From Catenuloplanes niger (GTDB lineage Bacteria; Actinomycetota; Actinomycetes; Mycobacteriales; Micromonosporaceae): a DNA stretch of 64,000 nt. Position numbers and translations under genes: made by a program. The stretch's first letter is position 1, and the number at the start of each line of letters is the position of its first letter. This document shows, piece after piece, positions 7,472 through 15,177 of the stretch. Where the stretch lies: the NCBI RefSeq assembly GCF_031458255.1, contig NZ_JAVDYC010000001.1, positions 744,001-808,000 on the forward strand, given 5' to 3'. Below the pieces are notes generated by a model that made no database searches, was not told the DNA's origin, and saw nothing but the letters and a program-made list of their open reading frames with translations.

Positions 7472-7594
7472 GCAGCGGTCGCGGCGGTCGCCCGGCGCTG
7501 GGGGCTCACGGACGCGGCGCACTACAGCAAGGCGTTCCGGGCCGCGTACGGGCTGAGCCCGCGGGAGTGGCGGGCCGTGCGCCGGGCGGTCTGA
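7472..7594 (+). pseudogene. AraC-family regulator remnant (C-terminal HTH only)
   Basis: The last 40 codons before TGA 7592-7594 read AVAAVARRWGLTDAAHYSKAF followed by RAAYGLSPREWRAVRRAV. This is the second helix-turn-helix and tail of an AraC/XylS regulator. No start codon or upstream domain exists in frame before the divergent GT2 gene at 7375, so this is a truncated leftover of a lost gene. Confidence 0.7.
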
Positions 7595-7603
7595 GCCGGG
7601 GCG

Positions 7604-8170
7604 TCACTTCGTGGCGCGGCCGGTCAGTTTGTCGCGGAGGCGGTCGACCAGTCCGACGCCGGGGCCGACGGTCTTGTGGAACAGCTCGCTGTTCGGCGCG
7701 GCCGGGTGCGGCCGGGTCGGTGCCAGCTTCTTCGCGGTCTCCACCTTGCCCGCGAGCTCCACCAGCTCCTCGCGGGGGACGCGGCGGCGCAGCTCGGGGA
7801 ACTGTTCGGTCTCCTCGTCCGTGACGTGGTCGGCGAGGATCGCCTCCAGCCGGCCGAGCTCCTCCTCGAAGCGCGGGTCGGAGACGTCCAGGTCCTCGAG
7901 CCGCTTCATCGCCTGCTCGAGTTCCTCGTGTTCCTCGACGTCGTGGGCGACCGCCTTGTCGCCGTCGTCGAGGTACTTGCGCATGGCCGGGTAGACGTAC
8001 ATCTCCTCGGCCACGGCGTGCCGCACCAGCTCGCTGATCGCGGTGTCGGTGAGGTCCCGGCGGATCATCGGGTCGGCGACGGTACGGATCTCGCCGATCA
8101 GCGCGGTCACGTCACGGTGGTCGGCCGTCAGCACGTCGACGACGTCCCGGCCGGTTCCGGTGCTGCTCAC
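7604..8170 (-). CDS. Hemerythrin HHE cation-binding domain protein
   Basis: A 188-residue four-helix-bundle protein. The iron-binding His/Glu pattern is visible: ADHRDVTALI (about residue 18), VRHAVAEEMYVYPAM (about 50), EEHEELEQAM (about 77) and LADHVTDEETEQFPEL (about 110). Hemerythrin-like proteins bind a diiron centre and respond to O2, NO or H2O2. GTG 8170 is preferred because GGAGGG lies 5-6 nt upstream; the frame runs open to 8551 without family similarity. A GTTA-N14-GGGTAC promoter 40 nt upstream suggests general-stress control. The C-terminal 45 residues are basic and outside the domain. Confidence 0.88.
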   Translation of the reverse strand: MSSTGTGRDVVDVLTADHRDVTALIGEIRTVADPMIRRDLTDTAISELVRHAVAEEMYVYPAMRKYLDDGDKAVAHDVEEHEELEQAMKRLEDLDVSDPRFEEELGRLEAILADHVTDEETEQFPELRRRVPREELVELAGKVETAKKLAPTRPHPAAPNSELFHKTVGPGVGLVDRLRDKLTGRATK

Positions 8171-8209
8171 AATGCCCTCCAGGGTGGGAACTTCGCTGTC
8201 CCGCACCGC

Positions 8210-8233
8210 GTACCCAGGTGTGACCCGGGTAAC
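8210..8233 (-). promoter_or_regulatory. Stress-sigma-like promoter for the hemerythrin gene
   Basis: GTTA (8233-8230), a 14-nt spacer and GGGTAC (8215-8210) fit the -35/-10 consensus of SigB/SigF-type promoters. The -10 box lies 40 nt before the GTG start. Confidence 0.5.
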
Positions 8234-8357
8234 CAGCCCGTTTTGTTCACGCACCCGACCGGTGAAGATCATCTTCTGTGGCCTGTGCGGTCGCGCGGAC
8301 ATCGCCAGACTGGGCGCCGTTCCGTACCACCGCACCACCCAGGAAGACGATCCCCCC

Positions 8358-9029
8358 GTGAGCTCCATGAGTACCCGCACGCTGGTGGCGCTGGCCGTCA
8401 TCGGCGTCGCGGCCGGGACCGCCGTGTTCACGCCACGGCCGGCGGCGGCCCATCCGTTCGGCGACCCGCAGACCGTGGTCATCACGCCCGACGGGCAACG
8501 ACCCGACGTGGTGTACGTGAAGTGGCGGGTCGGCGGCCCGGACGACCTCACCGTGCTCGGCGTCTCGCTCGGGCTGCTGCCCGCGGACCGGGTCCGCGCG
8601 GACGGGACCGTCGACTACCGGTACAACGACCCGGGCGTGGTCGGCGCGTCGCCCGCGTTCACCGGCTACCTGCTCGACCGGATCACGGTCACCGGCGGCG
8701 GCCGTCCGTGCACCGGCGCGGTCGAGCCGATCGCGGCGCTCGCGTTGAAGGGCGCGACCGCCGGGTTCACCTGCCCCGGGCCGGTCACCTCGGTGACCGT
8801 GGCCGTGCGCACGCTGACCGACCTGCACCCGGCGTACCGGACGATGGCCACCGGGCCGGGCGGGCAGCGCGCGGTGTACGAGGGCGCGGACGACACCCAC
8901 ACGTGGTCGCTGACCGGGTCCGGCGCCGGGCTCGGGCGCAGCGCGCTGGTGCAGATCGCGGCCGTCCTCGGCGCGCTGCTGCTGGTCGCCGCCGCCGGGC
9001 TCGCGGTGAAGCGCCGGGTGACCCGATGA
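8358..9029 (+). CDS. Secreted, C-terminally membrane-anchored protein beside a nickel/cobalt exporter
   Basis: A 223-residue protein. A signal peptide ends near AAAHPFGDPQT (RTLVALAVIGVAAGTAVF then PRPAAA), the extracytoplasmic domain covers about residues 30-185, and a final membrane helix (VQIAAVLGALLLVAAAGLAV) is followed by a basic tail. The mature chain starts with His, as in metal-linked secreted proteins, and has two Cys (in GRPCTG and FTCPGP) that could form a disulfide. The start is GTG 8358 (AGGAAG about 11 nt upstream) or ATG 8367. The stop overlaps the exporter start (ATGA), so the two are made together. The family is probably the unnamed partner often found with NicO exporters; the function is inferred. 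Confidence 0.75.
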   Translation: MSSMSTRTLVALAVIGVAAGTAVFTPRPAAAHPFGDPQTVVITPDGQRPDVVYVKWRVGGPDDLTVLGVSLGLLPADRVRADGTVDYRYNDPGVVGASPAFTGYLLDRITVTGGGRPCTGAVEPIAALALKGATAGFTCPGPVTSVTVAVRTLTDLHPAYRTMATGPGGQRAVYEGADDTHTWSLTGSGAGLGRSALVQIAAVLGALLLVAAAGLAVKRRVTR

Positions 9030-9841
9030 ACCTCGGCGCGCTCTCCGACCGCCTCCAGGACCTGATCCACGCGCCCGGGGTGGCGCCGCTCGCGTTCGTG
9101 TTCGCGTTCCTCGCCGGTGCCGGGCACGCGCTCGCGCCCGGCCACGGCAAGACGCTGGCCGCCGCGTACCTGGCGTGCTCGCGCGGCCGGATCCGCGACG
9201 CGGCCTGGCTGGGCGGGTCGGTCGCGGCCATGCACACCGTGTCGGTGCTGGTCATCGGCGTGGCGTGGACGTTCTTCGCGCTCTCCGACCTGATCCGGAT
9301 GGAGGAGCTGACCACCTGGCTGCAGATCGCGGCCGGCGTCCTGGTGCTGGGCACCGGCCTCTGGATGCTGCGCCGCCACCTGCGCGGCGGCCACGGCCAC
9401 TCGCACCCGCACGATCACGGCCACTCGCACTCCCATGATCACGGGCCGTCCGGCGCCCACGACCACGATCACGCCCACGACCACGGGCATCCGCATCAGC
9501 ACGGCGACGGGAAGCGGCCGGGTCTGCTCCTGCTCGGCATCTCCGGCGGCCTGACCCCCTCCCCCGCCGCGTTCCTGGTGCTGGCCACCGGCCTGTTCCT
9601 CGGCCGGGCCGGCTTCGCGCTGCTGCTGGTGCTCACGTTCGGCGCCGGCATGGCCGTGGTCCTCTTCGGCATCGGCGTACTCGCGGTCGCCGGCAGCGCG
9701 CTGGTCACCCGCAACGCCCGCACCCACGCCACGCTGCGCCTGGCCACCCGCTTCACCCCGATGCTGGCCGCCGGCGGCATCACCGCGTTCGGCGCCGGCA
9801 TGATCACGGTCGCCGCCGTCCACCTGGCCGCGCTGGCCTGA
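9026..9841 (+). CDS. NicO/RcnA-like nickel-cobalt exporter
   Basis: A 271-residue integral membrane protein with six or so helices. GAGHALAPGHGKTLAAAYL (about residue 30) is the conserved first motif of the NicO family. A His/Asp-rich cytoplasmic loop of about 40 residues (GHSHPHDHGHSHSHDHG and onward, coded at 9390-9515) is followed by GISGGLTPSPAAFLVLATG, the second motif. RcnA-type proteins expel Ni(II)/Co(II), and the His loop supports divalent-metal handling. Translation is coupled to the upstream secreted protein. No metal-responsive repressor (RcnR/NmtR) is adjacent. Confidence 0.88.
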   Translation: MNLGALSDRLQDLIHAPGVAPLAFVFAFLAGAGHALAPGHGKTLAAAYLACSRGRIRDAAWLGGSVAAMHTVSVLVIGVAWTFFALSDLIRMEELTTWLQIAAGVLVLGTGLWMLRRHLRGGHGHSHPHDHGHSHSHDHGPSGAHDHDHAHDHGHPHQHGDGKRPGLLLLGISGGLTPSPAAFLVLATGLFLGRAGFALLLVLTFGAGMAVVLFGIGVLAVAGSALVTRNARTHATLRLATRFTPMLAAGGITAFGAGMITVAAVHLAALA

Positions 9842-10004
9842 CGCACGCACCAGCACGATCACCGTCGGTCCGCGCGGCCGGAAACAGCACCGCGGGCCGC
9901 ACCGGGCCACCGGGCCACCGCGGATCTCACGCCGCGGCGTGGGTGCCGCGGTGCGGCGGTGGTGGCGTGGGTGTTTCCCGGCACCGCGCGGCACCGGCTC
10001 CGAA

Positions 10005-10047
10005 GCCGGCCGGCAAGCGGAGCGCCGGCGGAGTCTTGCCGGCCGGC
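10005..10047. terminator. Strong hairpin in the 9.8-10.2 kb gap
   Basis: GCCGGCCGGCAAG (10005-10017) and CTTGCCGGCCGGC (10035-10047) form a perfect 13-bp stem with a 17-nt loop. It lies between the convergent exporter and GH92 genes and could end transcripts from either side. The rest of the 363-nt gap shows no coding signal. Confidence 0.5.
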
Positions 10048-10054
10048 GAGGTTG

Positions 10055-10096
10055 GCCCGCGGGAGCATGCGGGCCGCACCACGCCGGAAGCGGGAA
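10055..10096 (+). repeat. Dispersed 42-43 bp element, copy 1
   Basis: GCCCGCGGGAGCA, a short variable spacer and CCACGCCGGAAGCGGGAA. The same arrangement and orientation recurs at 50093-50134 and 62719-62761. This copy lies 109 nt downstream of the minus-strand GH92 stop. Confidence 0.75.
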
Positions 10097-10141
10097 AGCA
10101 AGGATTGGCACCCTCACCGGCCGGGACGTGGGCTCCCGAAG

Positions 10142-10176
10142 CGGGAAGACCGGGAACCGCGTCCCCGATCTTCCCG
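10142..10176 (-). terminator. Hairpin downstream of the GH92 gene
   Basis: CGGGAAGA (10142-10149) pairs with TCTTCCCG (10169-10176). It starts 29 nt after the GH92 stop on the minus strand, so it is a plausible terminator for that gene. Confidence 0.35.
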
Positions 10177-10204
10177 GCGCCGGTCGGAGCGTGCGGCCGG
10201 GGCG

Positions 10205-13200
10205 TCAGCGGAGGGTGATCGCGTACACCTGGATGCGGTTGTCGTCCGGGAGTGTGAGCGAGCGGATCTGTTTGCCCGGGGTGAGCGGCACGCTGATCGC
10301 GAACAGGCTGACCGGTGGGCCGTCGACGCCCTGGCCGGCCTTGATCCGGTGCGGCATGGCGAGCGCGGTGGTGGAGCCGGCCGCGGGTGCGCCGCACCAG
10401 TCCGCGACCGTGACCGCGCGGGTGTCGGTGCCGCCGTCCGCGTAGCCGATGGTGAACGCGCCGGTCACCGGGCCGTTGTGGCTGGTCGCGACCAGTTCCA
10501 GGGCGTTGTGCGCGCCCTGCGGCAGCACCAGCGACTGGCCGGTCGCGGTGACGAGGTTGGGTGCGGTGCCGGCCGGGTCCGGTGCCTGGTAGGTGACGCC
10601 GTTCCAGGTGACCGGGCCGGCCGGCGGGAGCAGCGCGGCGTCGTAGCTCCAGCCGACGGTGTCGAAGTTGCCCTCCGTGGTCGCCGCGACGGTGGCGGTG
10701 CCGTCCCGGGTCAGTTCCGGGGTCAGGTCGACGGCGCAGGACGTGCCGGGCGCGCAGGTCAGCGCGGGTCGGACCGCGACCGAGGCGGTCCGGGTGACCG
10801 TGTTCGCCCCGCCCACGGTGACCTGCACCGGGTACGTCCCGTCGGCGACCCCGGCCGGTGCGGTGACCGTGACGGTGGCGGTCGTCGCGACCGGCAGATG
10901 CGACGACCGCAGCGCCGGCAACCGCGTGGGGCTGACCGCGACGGTCCAGCCGGCCGGGCCGGTCGCGGTGATCGTGGGCCGCAGCGTGGTCGGCGACTGG
11001 GCCACCACGTCGACGGTGAACGTGGTGGTGCCGCCGGCCGGCAGCGCGGCCGACGCGGGCCGCAGCGACGCGTCGACGTGGCGGCGGCCGTCCTGCGGCG
11101 CCCGGTTCACCGACGGCGGCTCCGCCTGCGGCGCGGTGCCCCAGCGGGACGGGCGGCTGCCGACCGCGTGGGCGAGCGTGCCGCCGTCCGCCACCGCGTC
11201 CCACGTCACCCAGTTCCGGGTGAGCCGGCCGCCGTCCAGCCGGACGTCCTGCACGTAGCGCGCGGTGTCGGAGACGCCCGGCGCGGTGATGCGCAGCGTG
11301 CCGGTGCCGGTCCGCACGGTCGCGCCCGGGAAGACCGGGCTGGACACCGTGAGGAAGTCCGCGCCGCTCATCGTCGGGTAGAGGCCCAGCGCGGAGAAGA
11401 CGTACCAGGCGCTCATCGTGCCGAGGTCGTCGTTGCCGGTCATGCCGTCCGGCCCGGTGGTGAACAGCGTCATCGCGGCCCGGACCACGGTCGCGGCCTT
11501 CGCGGGCGCGCCGGCCCAGTGGTACATGTACGGCGCGAGCAGGTCCGGCTCGTTGTTCGGGTTGTAGGTCGGCTTGGCGTAGTAGTCGTACGGCGCGGCG
11601 ATCCAGTCGGTGCGCGCGGTGCCGGCCGGGTCGGTGAGCAGCTTGTCGTGCACGAAGAACTCGTCCAGCCGTTGCTCGGCGGCGCGCCGGCCGCCCATCA
11701 GCGAGACCAGCCCGGCCGGGTCCTGCGGCACCAGCCACTGGTACTGGTGGGCGCCGCCCTCGTGGAACTGGTGCGACGCCGCGACCGGGTCGTACGGCGT
11801 GAGCCAGGTGCCGTCGACCGTGCGCGGGCGGAACTGCCGGGTCGCGGAGTCCCACAGGTTGCGGTACCACTGGCCGCGGGCCGCGAACATCCGCGCGTCC
11901 TGGGTCTTGCCGAGCCCCTGGGCCATCAGCGCGAGCGCGGCGTCGGCGGCGGAGTACTCGAGCGTGGCGGACGCCGGGTGGACGCAGTCGTTGTCGCCGC
12001 CCTTGTGCACGCAGTCGGTGCCGAGCCGCAGCCCGGACGGGATGTAGCCGCGGTCGGCGTAGAAGTCCTGCCCGGTGCGCCCGTTGTACGGCGAGTCGGC
12101 CGGCGGCTGGCTGGTGGCGTTCGCCCGGAGCAGCGCATAGGCCTCCTCCTCGTGCCCCTCGAGCAGGCCCTTCGACCAGTTCTCGACGAGGAACGGGGTG
12201 ACCGGGTCGCCGGTCATGATGTTGGTCTCGCTGTTCGCCAGCGCCCACCGGGGCAGCCAGCCGCCGTCCCGGCCGATCGCCAGCACGGAGAGCGCGACGT
12301 CGCGGGCCACGTCCGGTGCGATCAGCTCGAGCAGCTGGTTCTGCGGGCGGTACGTGTCCCACAGCGAGAAGTTCTGGTACGGCGTGTACCCGTCCGCGGT
12401 GTGCACCCGCCGGTCGAAGCCGACGTAGCGGCCGTCCACGTCGCCGGCCACGTTCGGGTGCAGCAGCGAGTGGTAGAGCGCGGTGTAGAAGACCGCGCGG
12501 CGCTCCTCCGTACCGCCGTCGATCGTGATCCTGCGCAGGGCGTCGGCCCACTCGGCGCGCAGCGCGTCGCGGACCGCGTCGAAGTCGAAGCCGTCGCCGG
12601 TCTCCGCGGTCAGGTTCTTCCGCGCTCCGTCCGCGCCGGTGTAGGACAGCCCGACCTTGACCACTACGTCCCGGTCGGTACGGGTGTCGAACGTGACGTA
12701 GGCGCCGTTACCGCCCGCGCCGGCCGCGTCCCGGCTGCCGGCCGTCAGGTCCGCGCCGCGCCAGGTGCCGAACGCGGTGAACGGCCGGTCGAACTCGGCC
12801 GTGAACCACACGGTGTGGTCGTCCTTGCCGGCGCAGAAGTTGCCCGCGTTCACCCGGCCGGTCAGCGTCCGGTCGCCGACCACGTGGATCTCCGAGCCGA
12901 ACACGTTCTGGTTCGCCTTGCCGGTGTTGAACAGCACGTTCGCCTGCTCGGTGGCCGGGAACGAATAGCGCTGCCAGCCGGTGCGCGCGGTCGCGGTCAG
13001 TTCCGCGTCGATGCCGTAGCGGCTCAGCCCGACCCGGTAGTAGCCCGGGCTCGCCTCCTCGTCGTCGTGCGAGAACGCGGACCGGTACGCGGTGTGGTCG
13101 GTACTGCCGACCGCGCCGGTGGTCGGCATGATCGGCAGCTCACCGGCGACGCCGCAGCCGACGCCGGACAGGTGCGTCTGACTGAAGCCGTAGATCGAGT

Positions 13201-13402
13201 CGGCGAGGTAGTCGTAGCCGCCCTGACCGCCGGTGTCCGGGCTGACCTGCACCATGCCGAACGGCGCGGCGGCGCCGGGGAACGTGTTGCCGAAGTTCTG
13301 CGTGCCGACGAACGGCCGGACCAGATCGACGGGCTCGGGCGGTGCGGCCACCGGCGCCTCCGGAACGAGCAACAGCGCGGCCACCAGCACATTGCGAATC
13401 AT
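10205..13402 (-). CDS. Secreted GH92 family glycosidase (alpha-mannosidase type)
   Basis: A 1065-residue secreted enzyme. Signal peptide MIRNVLVAALLLVPEAPVAA is followed by VRPFVGTQNFGNTFPGAAAP, the start of the GH92 beta-sandwich. The catalytic (alpha/alpha)6 domain includes SLWDTYRPQNQL and, at about residue 650, GNDDLGTMSAWYVFSALGLY, a family hallmark. GH92 enzymes are calcium-dependent exo-alpha-mannosidases acting on N-glycans or fungal/yeast mannans. From about residue 790 there is an Ig-like NEW3 domain, then a C-terminal beta domain ending IQVYAITLR that resembles an NPCBM-type module. ATG 13402 is preferred over the start 5 codons upstream because CGGGAG precedes it. Confidence 0.9.
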   Translation of the reverse strand: MIRNVLVAALLLVPEAPVAAPPEPVDLVRPFVGTQNFGNTFPGAAAPFGMVQVSPDTGGQGGYDYLADSIYGFSQTHLSGVGCGVAGELPIMPTTGAVGSTDHTAYRSAFSHDDEEASPGYYRVGLSRYGIDAELTATARTGWQRYSFPATEQANVLFNTGKANQNVFGSEIHVVGDRTLTGRVNAGNFCAGKDDHTVWFTAEFDRPFTAFGTWRGADLTAGSRDAAGAGGNGAYVTFDTRTDRDVVVKVGLSYTGADGARKNLTAETGDGFDFDAVRDALRAEWADALRRITIDGGTEERRAVFYTALYHSLLHPNVAGDVDGRYVGFDRRVHTADGYTPYQNFSLWDTYRPQNQLLELIAPDVARDVALSVLAIGRDGGWLPRWALANSETNIMTGDPVTPFLVENWSKGLLEGHEEEAYALLRANATSQPPADSPYNGRTGQDFYADRGYIPSGLRLGTDCVHKGGDNDCVHPASATLEYSAADAALALMAQGLGKTQDARMFAARGQWYRNLWDSATRQFRPRTVDGTWLTPYDPVAASHQFHEGGAHQYQWLVPQDPAGLVSLMGGRRAAEQRLDEFFVHDKLLTDPAGTARTDWIAAPYDYYAKPTYNPNNEPDLLAPYMYHWAGAPAKAATVVRAAMTLFTTGPDGMTGNDDLGTMSAWYVFSALGLYPTMSGADFLTVSSPVFPGATVRTGTGTLRITAPGVSDTARYVQDVRLDGGRLTRNWVTWDAVADGGTLAHAVGSRPSRWGTAPQAEPPSVNRAPQDGRRHVDASLRPASAALPAGGTTTFTVDVVAQSPTTLRPTITATGPAGWTVAVSPTRLPALRSSHLPVATTATVTVTAPAGVADGTYPVQVTVGGANTVTRTASVAVRPALTCAPGTSCAVDLTPELTRDGTATVAATTEGNFDTVGWSYDAALLPPAGPVTWNGVTYQAPDPAGTAPNLVTATGQSLVLPQGAHNALELVATSHNGPVTGAFTIGYADGGTDTRAVTVADWCGAPAAGSTTALAMPHRIKAGQGVDGPPVSLFAISVPLTPGKQIRSLTLPDDNRIQVYAITLR

Positions 13403-13499
13403 CGACACTCCCGTCACCGATGTGTGATCACGTTGCCATCACCGAGCGACGAAAGTCAATGATCCTCAGGTTCGGGCCGCACCGGCCGATGAGCACCGG

Positions 13500-15080
13500 G
13501 TGGGTACGTCGCGGAGGCGCTGGACCAGCGTCCTGCTCGTCGCGCTCGTGCTGGCCGGCGGTCTGGTGATGACCGTGGCCGCGCACTCGGTGGTCCGGGC
13601 CGGCGACGCCCGGTACACCGCCGCGGCCATGGACGCCAGCGCCGGGGACGTGACCGCCGCGGTCACGCACGCGGCCACCGACTACGGCAGCGTGCTGACC
13701 GATCTGGCCTACTCGCTGGCCTCGCAGACCGACCTGTACCGCGACGACTTCGTCCGGATCACGGCCGGGCTGACCAACGTCCGGCTGCACGGCGCCACCC
13801 GGATCGGCTTCGTCGTGCCCGCCACCACCGCGCAGATCCCGGACCTGCAGCGGCGCTGGCGCGGGTACGGCGCGGACGGGCTGACGTTGCGCCCGGCGGA
13901 CGGCGCGGACAACCACTCGTTCGTGATCTACGACAAGGTCTTCGACGGGTACCCGGACCAGCAGGGCGTCGACCTGGCCGGGAACCCGGCCGCGGCCGAG
14001 GTGCTGCGGCAGGCCCGCAGCCGGCGCGCGCTGGCGATCAGCCCGGCGTTCCAGCCCGTCCTGGACAACGAGACCGCGACCGGGTCCCGGCGCACGTTCG
14101 TGCTGCTCGCGGCGCCGGTCCTGTCGTTCGCGGACAGCGCGGACGCGTTCCGCGGCTGGGCCGTGATGAAGCTGCGCACCCAGGACTTCCTGGCCCAGAC
14201 GCTGCTCGACCGCGGCGAGAACGCGGTGCAGGCCACGGTCGTCGACCCGGACGCCGGCATCGAACTGGCCTCGGTCGCGCCCGGCCGGCGCGCGGCCGGC
14301 ACCACGCTGGACCGCCGGCACGAACTGACGGTCGGCGGGCGGCGGTGGCGGGTCTCGATGGCGCCGACCACGCGCCTGGTCTCGGACGCGGAGGGCGGCC
14401 TGAGCGAACTCACGCTCGCGTCCGGGGCCGCGCTGACCGTGATGCTCGCCGCGATGACCGGCATCCTGGCCGGCAGCCGGGGGCGCGCGCTGGACCAGGT
14501 CGACCGGGCCACCACCGCGCTGCGCCTCGACATCGCGCGGCGCGAGCAGGTCGAGGCGCAGCTGCGCGAGCGGGAGCAGGAGCTGCAGCACCTCGCGTTC
14601 CACGATCCGCTGACCGGGCTGGCGAACCGGCTGCTGTTCTACGACCGGCTGACCCACGCGTGGCACACCCACGCGCGGGAGGGGCGGGCGTTCGCGGTGC
14701 TGTTCATCGACCTGGACGGCTTCAAGGAGATCAACGACCGGCACGGTCACCAGGCGGGCGACACGGTGCTGCGCACGGTCGCGGACCGGCTGCGGACCGG
14801 GCTGCGGGCGGCGGACACGGTCGCGCGGTTCGGCGGCGACGAGTACGCCATCATCCTCGAGTCCCTCGCCGGCCCGGCCGACGCCCGGGTCGCGGCCGAA
14901 CGGGTGGTCACGGCGGTGCAGGCGCCGATCACGCTGGAGGACGGCACCGTCGCGACGGTGTCGGCCAGCGTCGGGATCGCCGTCAACCGGCCCGGAGCCG
15001 ACGTCGACGACATCATCCGCGACGCGGACACCGCGATGTACACGGCGAAGACCGCCGGCAAGAACCGCTTCGCCTTCTGA
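13500..15080 (+). CDS. Membrane diguanylate cyclase with CHASE-type sensor (CHASE-GGDEF)
   Basis: A 526-residue protein. Transmembrane helix 1 (SVLLVALVLAGGLVMTVAAH) precedes an extracytoplasmic region of about 240 residues. The stretch RLHGATRIGFVVPAT and the later YDKVFDGYPDQQGVDLAGNP are CHASE-like. A second helix (about residues 300-322) and a short linker helix are followed by a GGDEF domain: FHDPLTGLANRLLFYDRL, FIDLDGFKEINDRHGHQAGD, and at residue 445 the active-site signature GGDEY, a tolerated form of GGDEF. It probably makes c-di-GMP in response to a small external ligand. No EAL domain is present. The GTG start is weakly supported. Its stop abuts a fold-back repeat. Confidence 0.87.
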   Translation: MGTSRRRWTSVLLVALVLAGGLVMTVAAHSVVRAGDARYTAAAMDASAGDVTAAVTHAATDYGSVLTDLAYSLASQTDLYRDDFVRITAGLTNVRLHGATRIGFVVPATTAQIPDLQRRWRGYGADGLTLRPADGADNHSFVIYDKVFDGYPDQQGVDLAGNPAAAEVLRQARSRRALAISPAFQPVLDNETATGSRRTFVLLAAPVLSFADSADAFRGWAVMKLRTQDFLAQTLLDRGENAVQATVVDPDAGIELASVAPGRRAAGTTLDRRHELTVGGRRWRVSMAPTTRLVSDAEGGLSELTLASGAALTVMLAAMTGILAGSRGRALDQVDRATTALRLDIARREQVEAQLREREQELQHLAFHDPLTGLANRLLFYDRLTHAWHTHAREGRAFAVLFIDLDGFKEINDRHGHQAGDTVLRTVADRLRTGLRAADTVARFGGDEYAIILESLAGPADARVAAERVVTAVQAPITLEDGTVATVSASVGIAVNRPGADVDDIIRDADTAMYTAKTAGKNRFAF

Positions 15081-15177
15081 TCAGGCCCGGTGTTCGACGT
15101 GGATGGCCGGGCTGCGGCGCGGTCCGGGCGCCGCCCGGCCGCACGTCACAAAAGCCCACACACAGCACCGGGCCTAA
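15081..15177. repeat. Fold-back element A between convergent genes
   Basis: AGGCCCGGTG (15083-15092) and CACCGGGCCT (15166-15175) are exact inverted ends of a roughly 97-bp element. Read on the minus strand, about 88 bp align with 55473-55561 at around 80 identical positions, including the exact core TGTGGGCTTTTGTGACGTGC. The right end supplies the TAG stop of the GntR gene, and the left end directly follows the GGDEF stop. It could act as a bidirectional terminator or be a MITE remnant. Confidence 0.75.

Noticed and set aside
9959-13462. 1167-codon plus-strand ORF across the GH92 gene
   Set aside because: It is antisense to GH92, whose signal peptide and catalytic motifs are clear; the translation is Arg/Val/Gly-rich with no fold.
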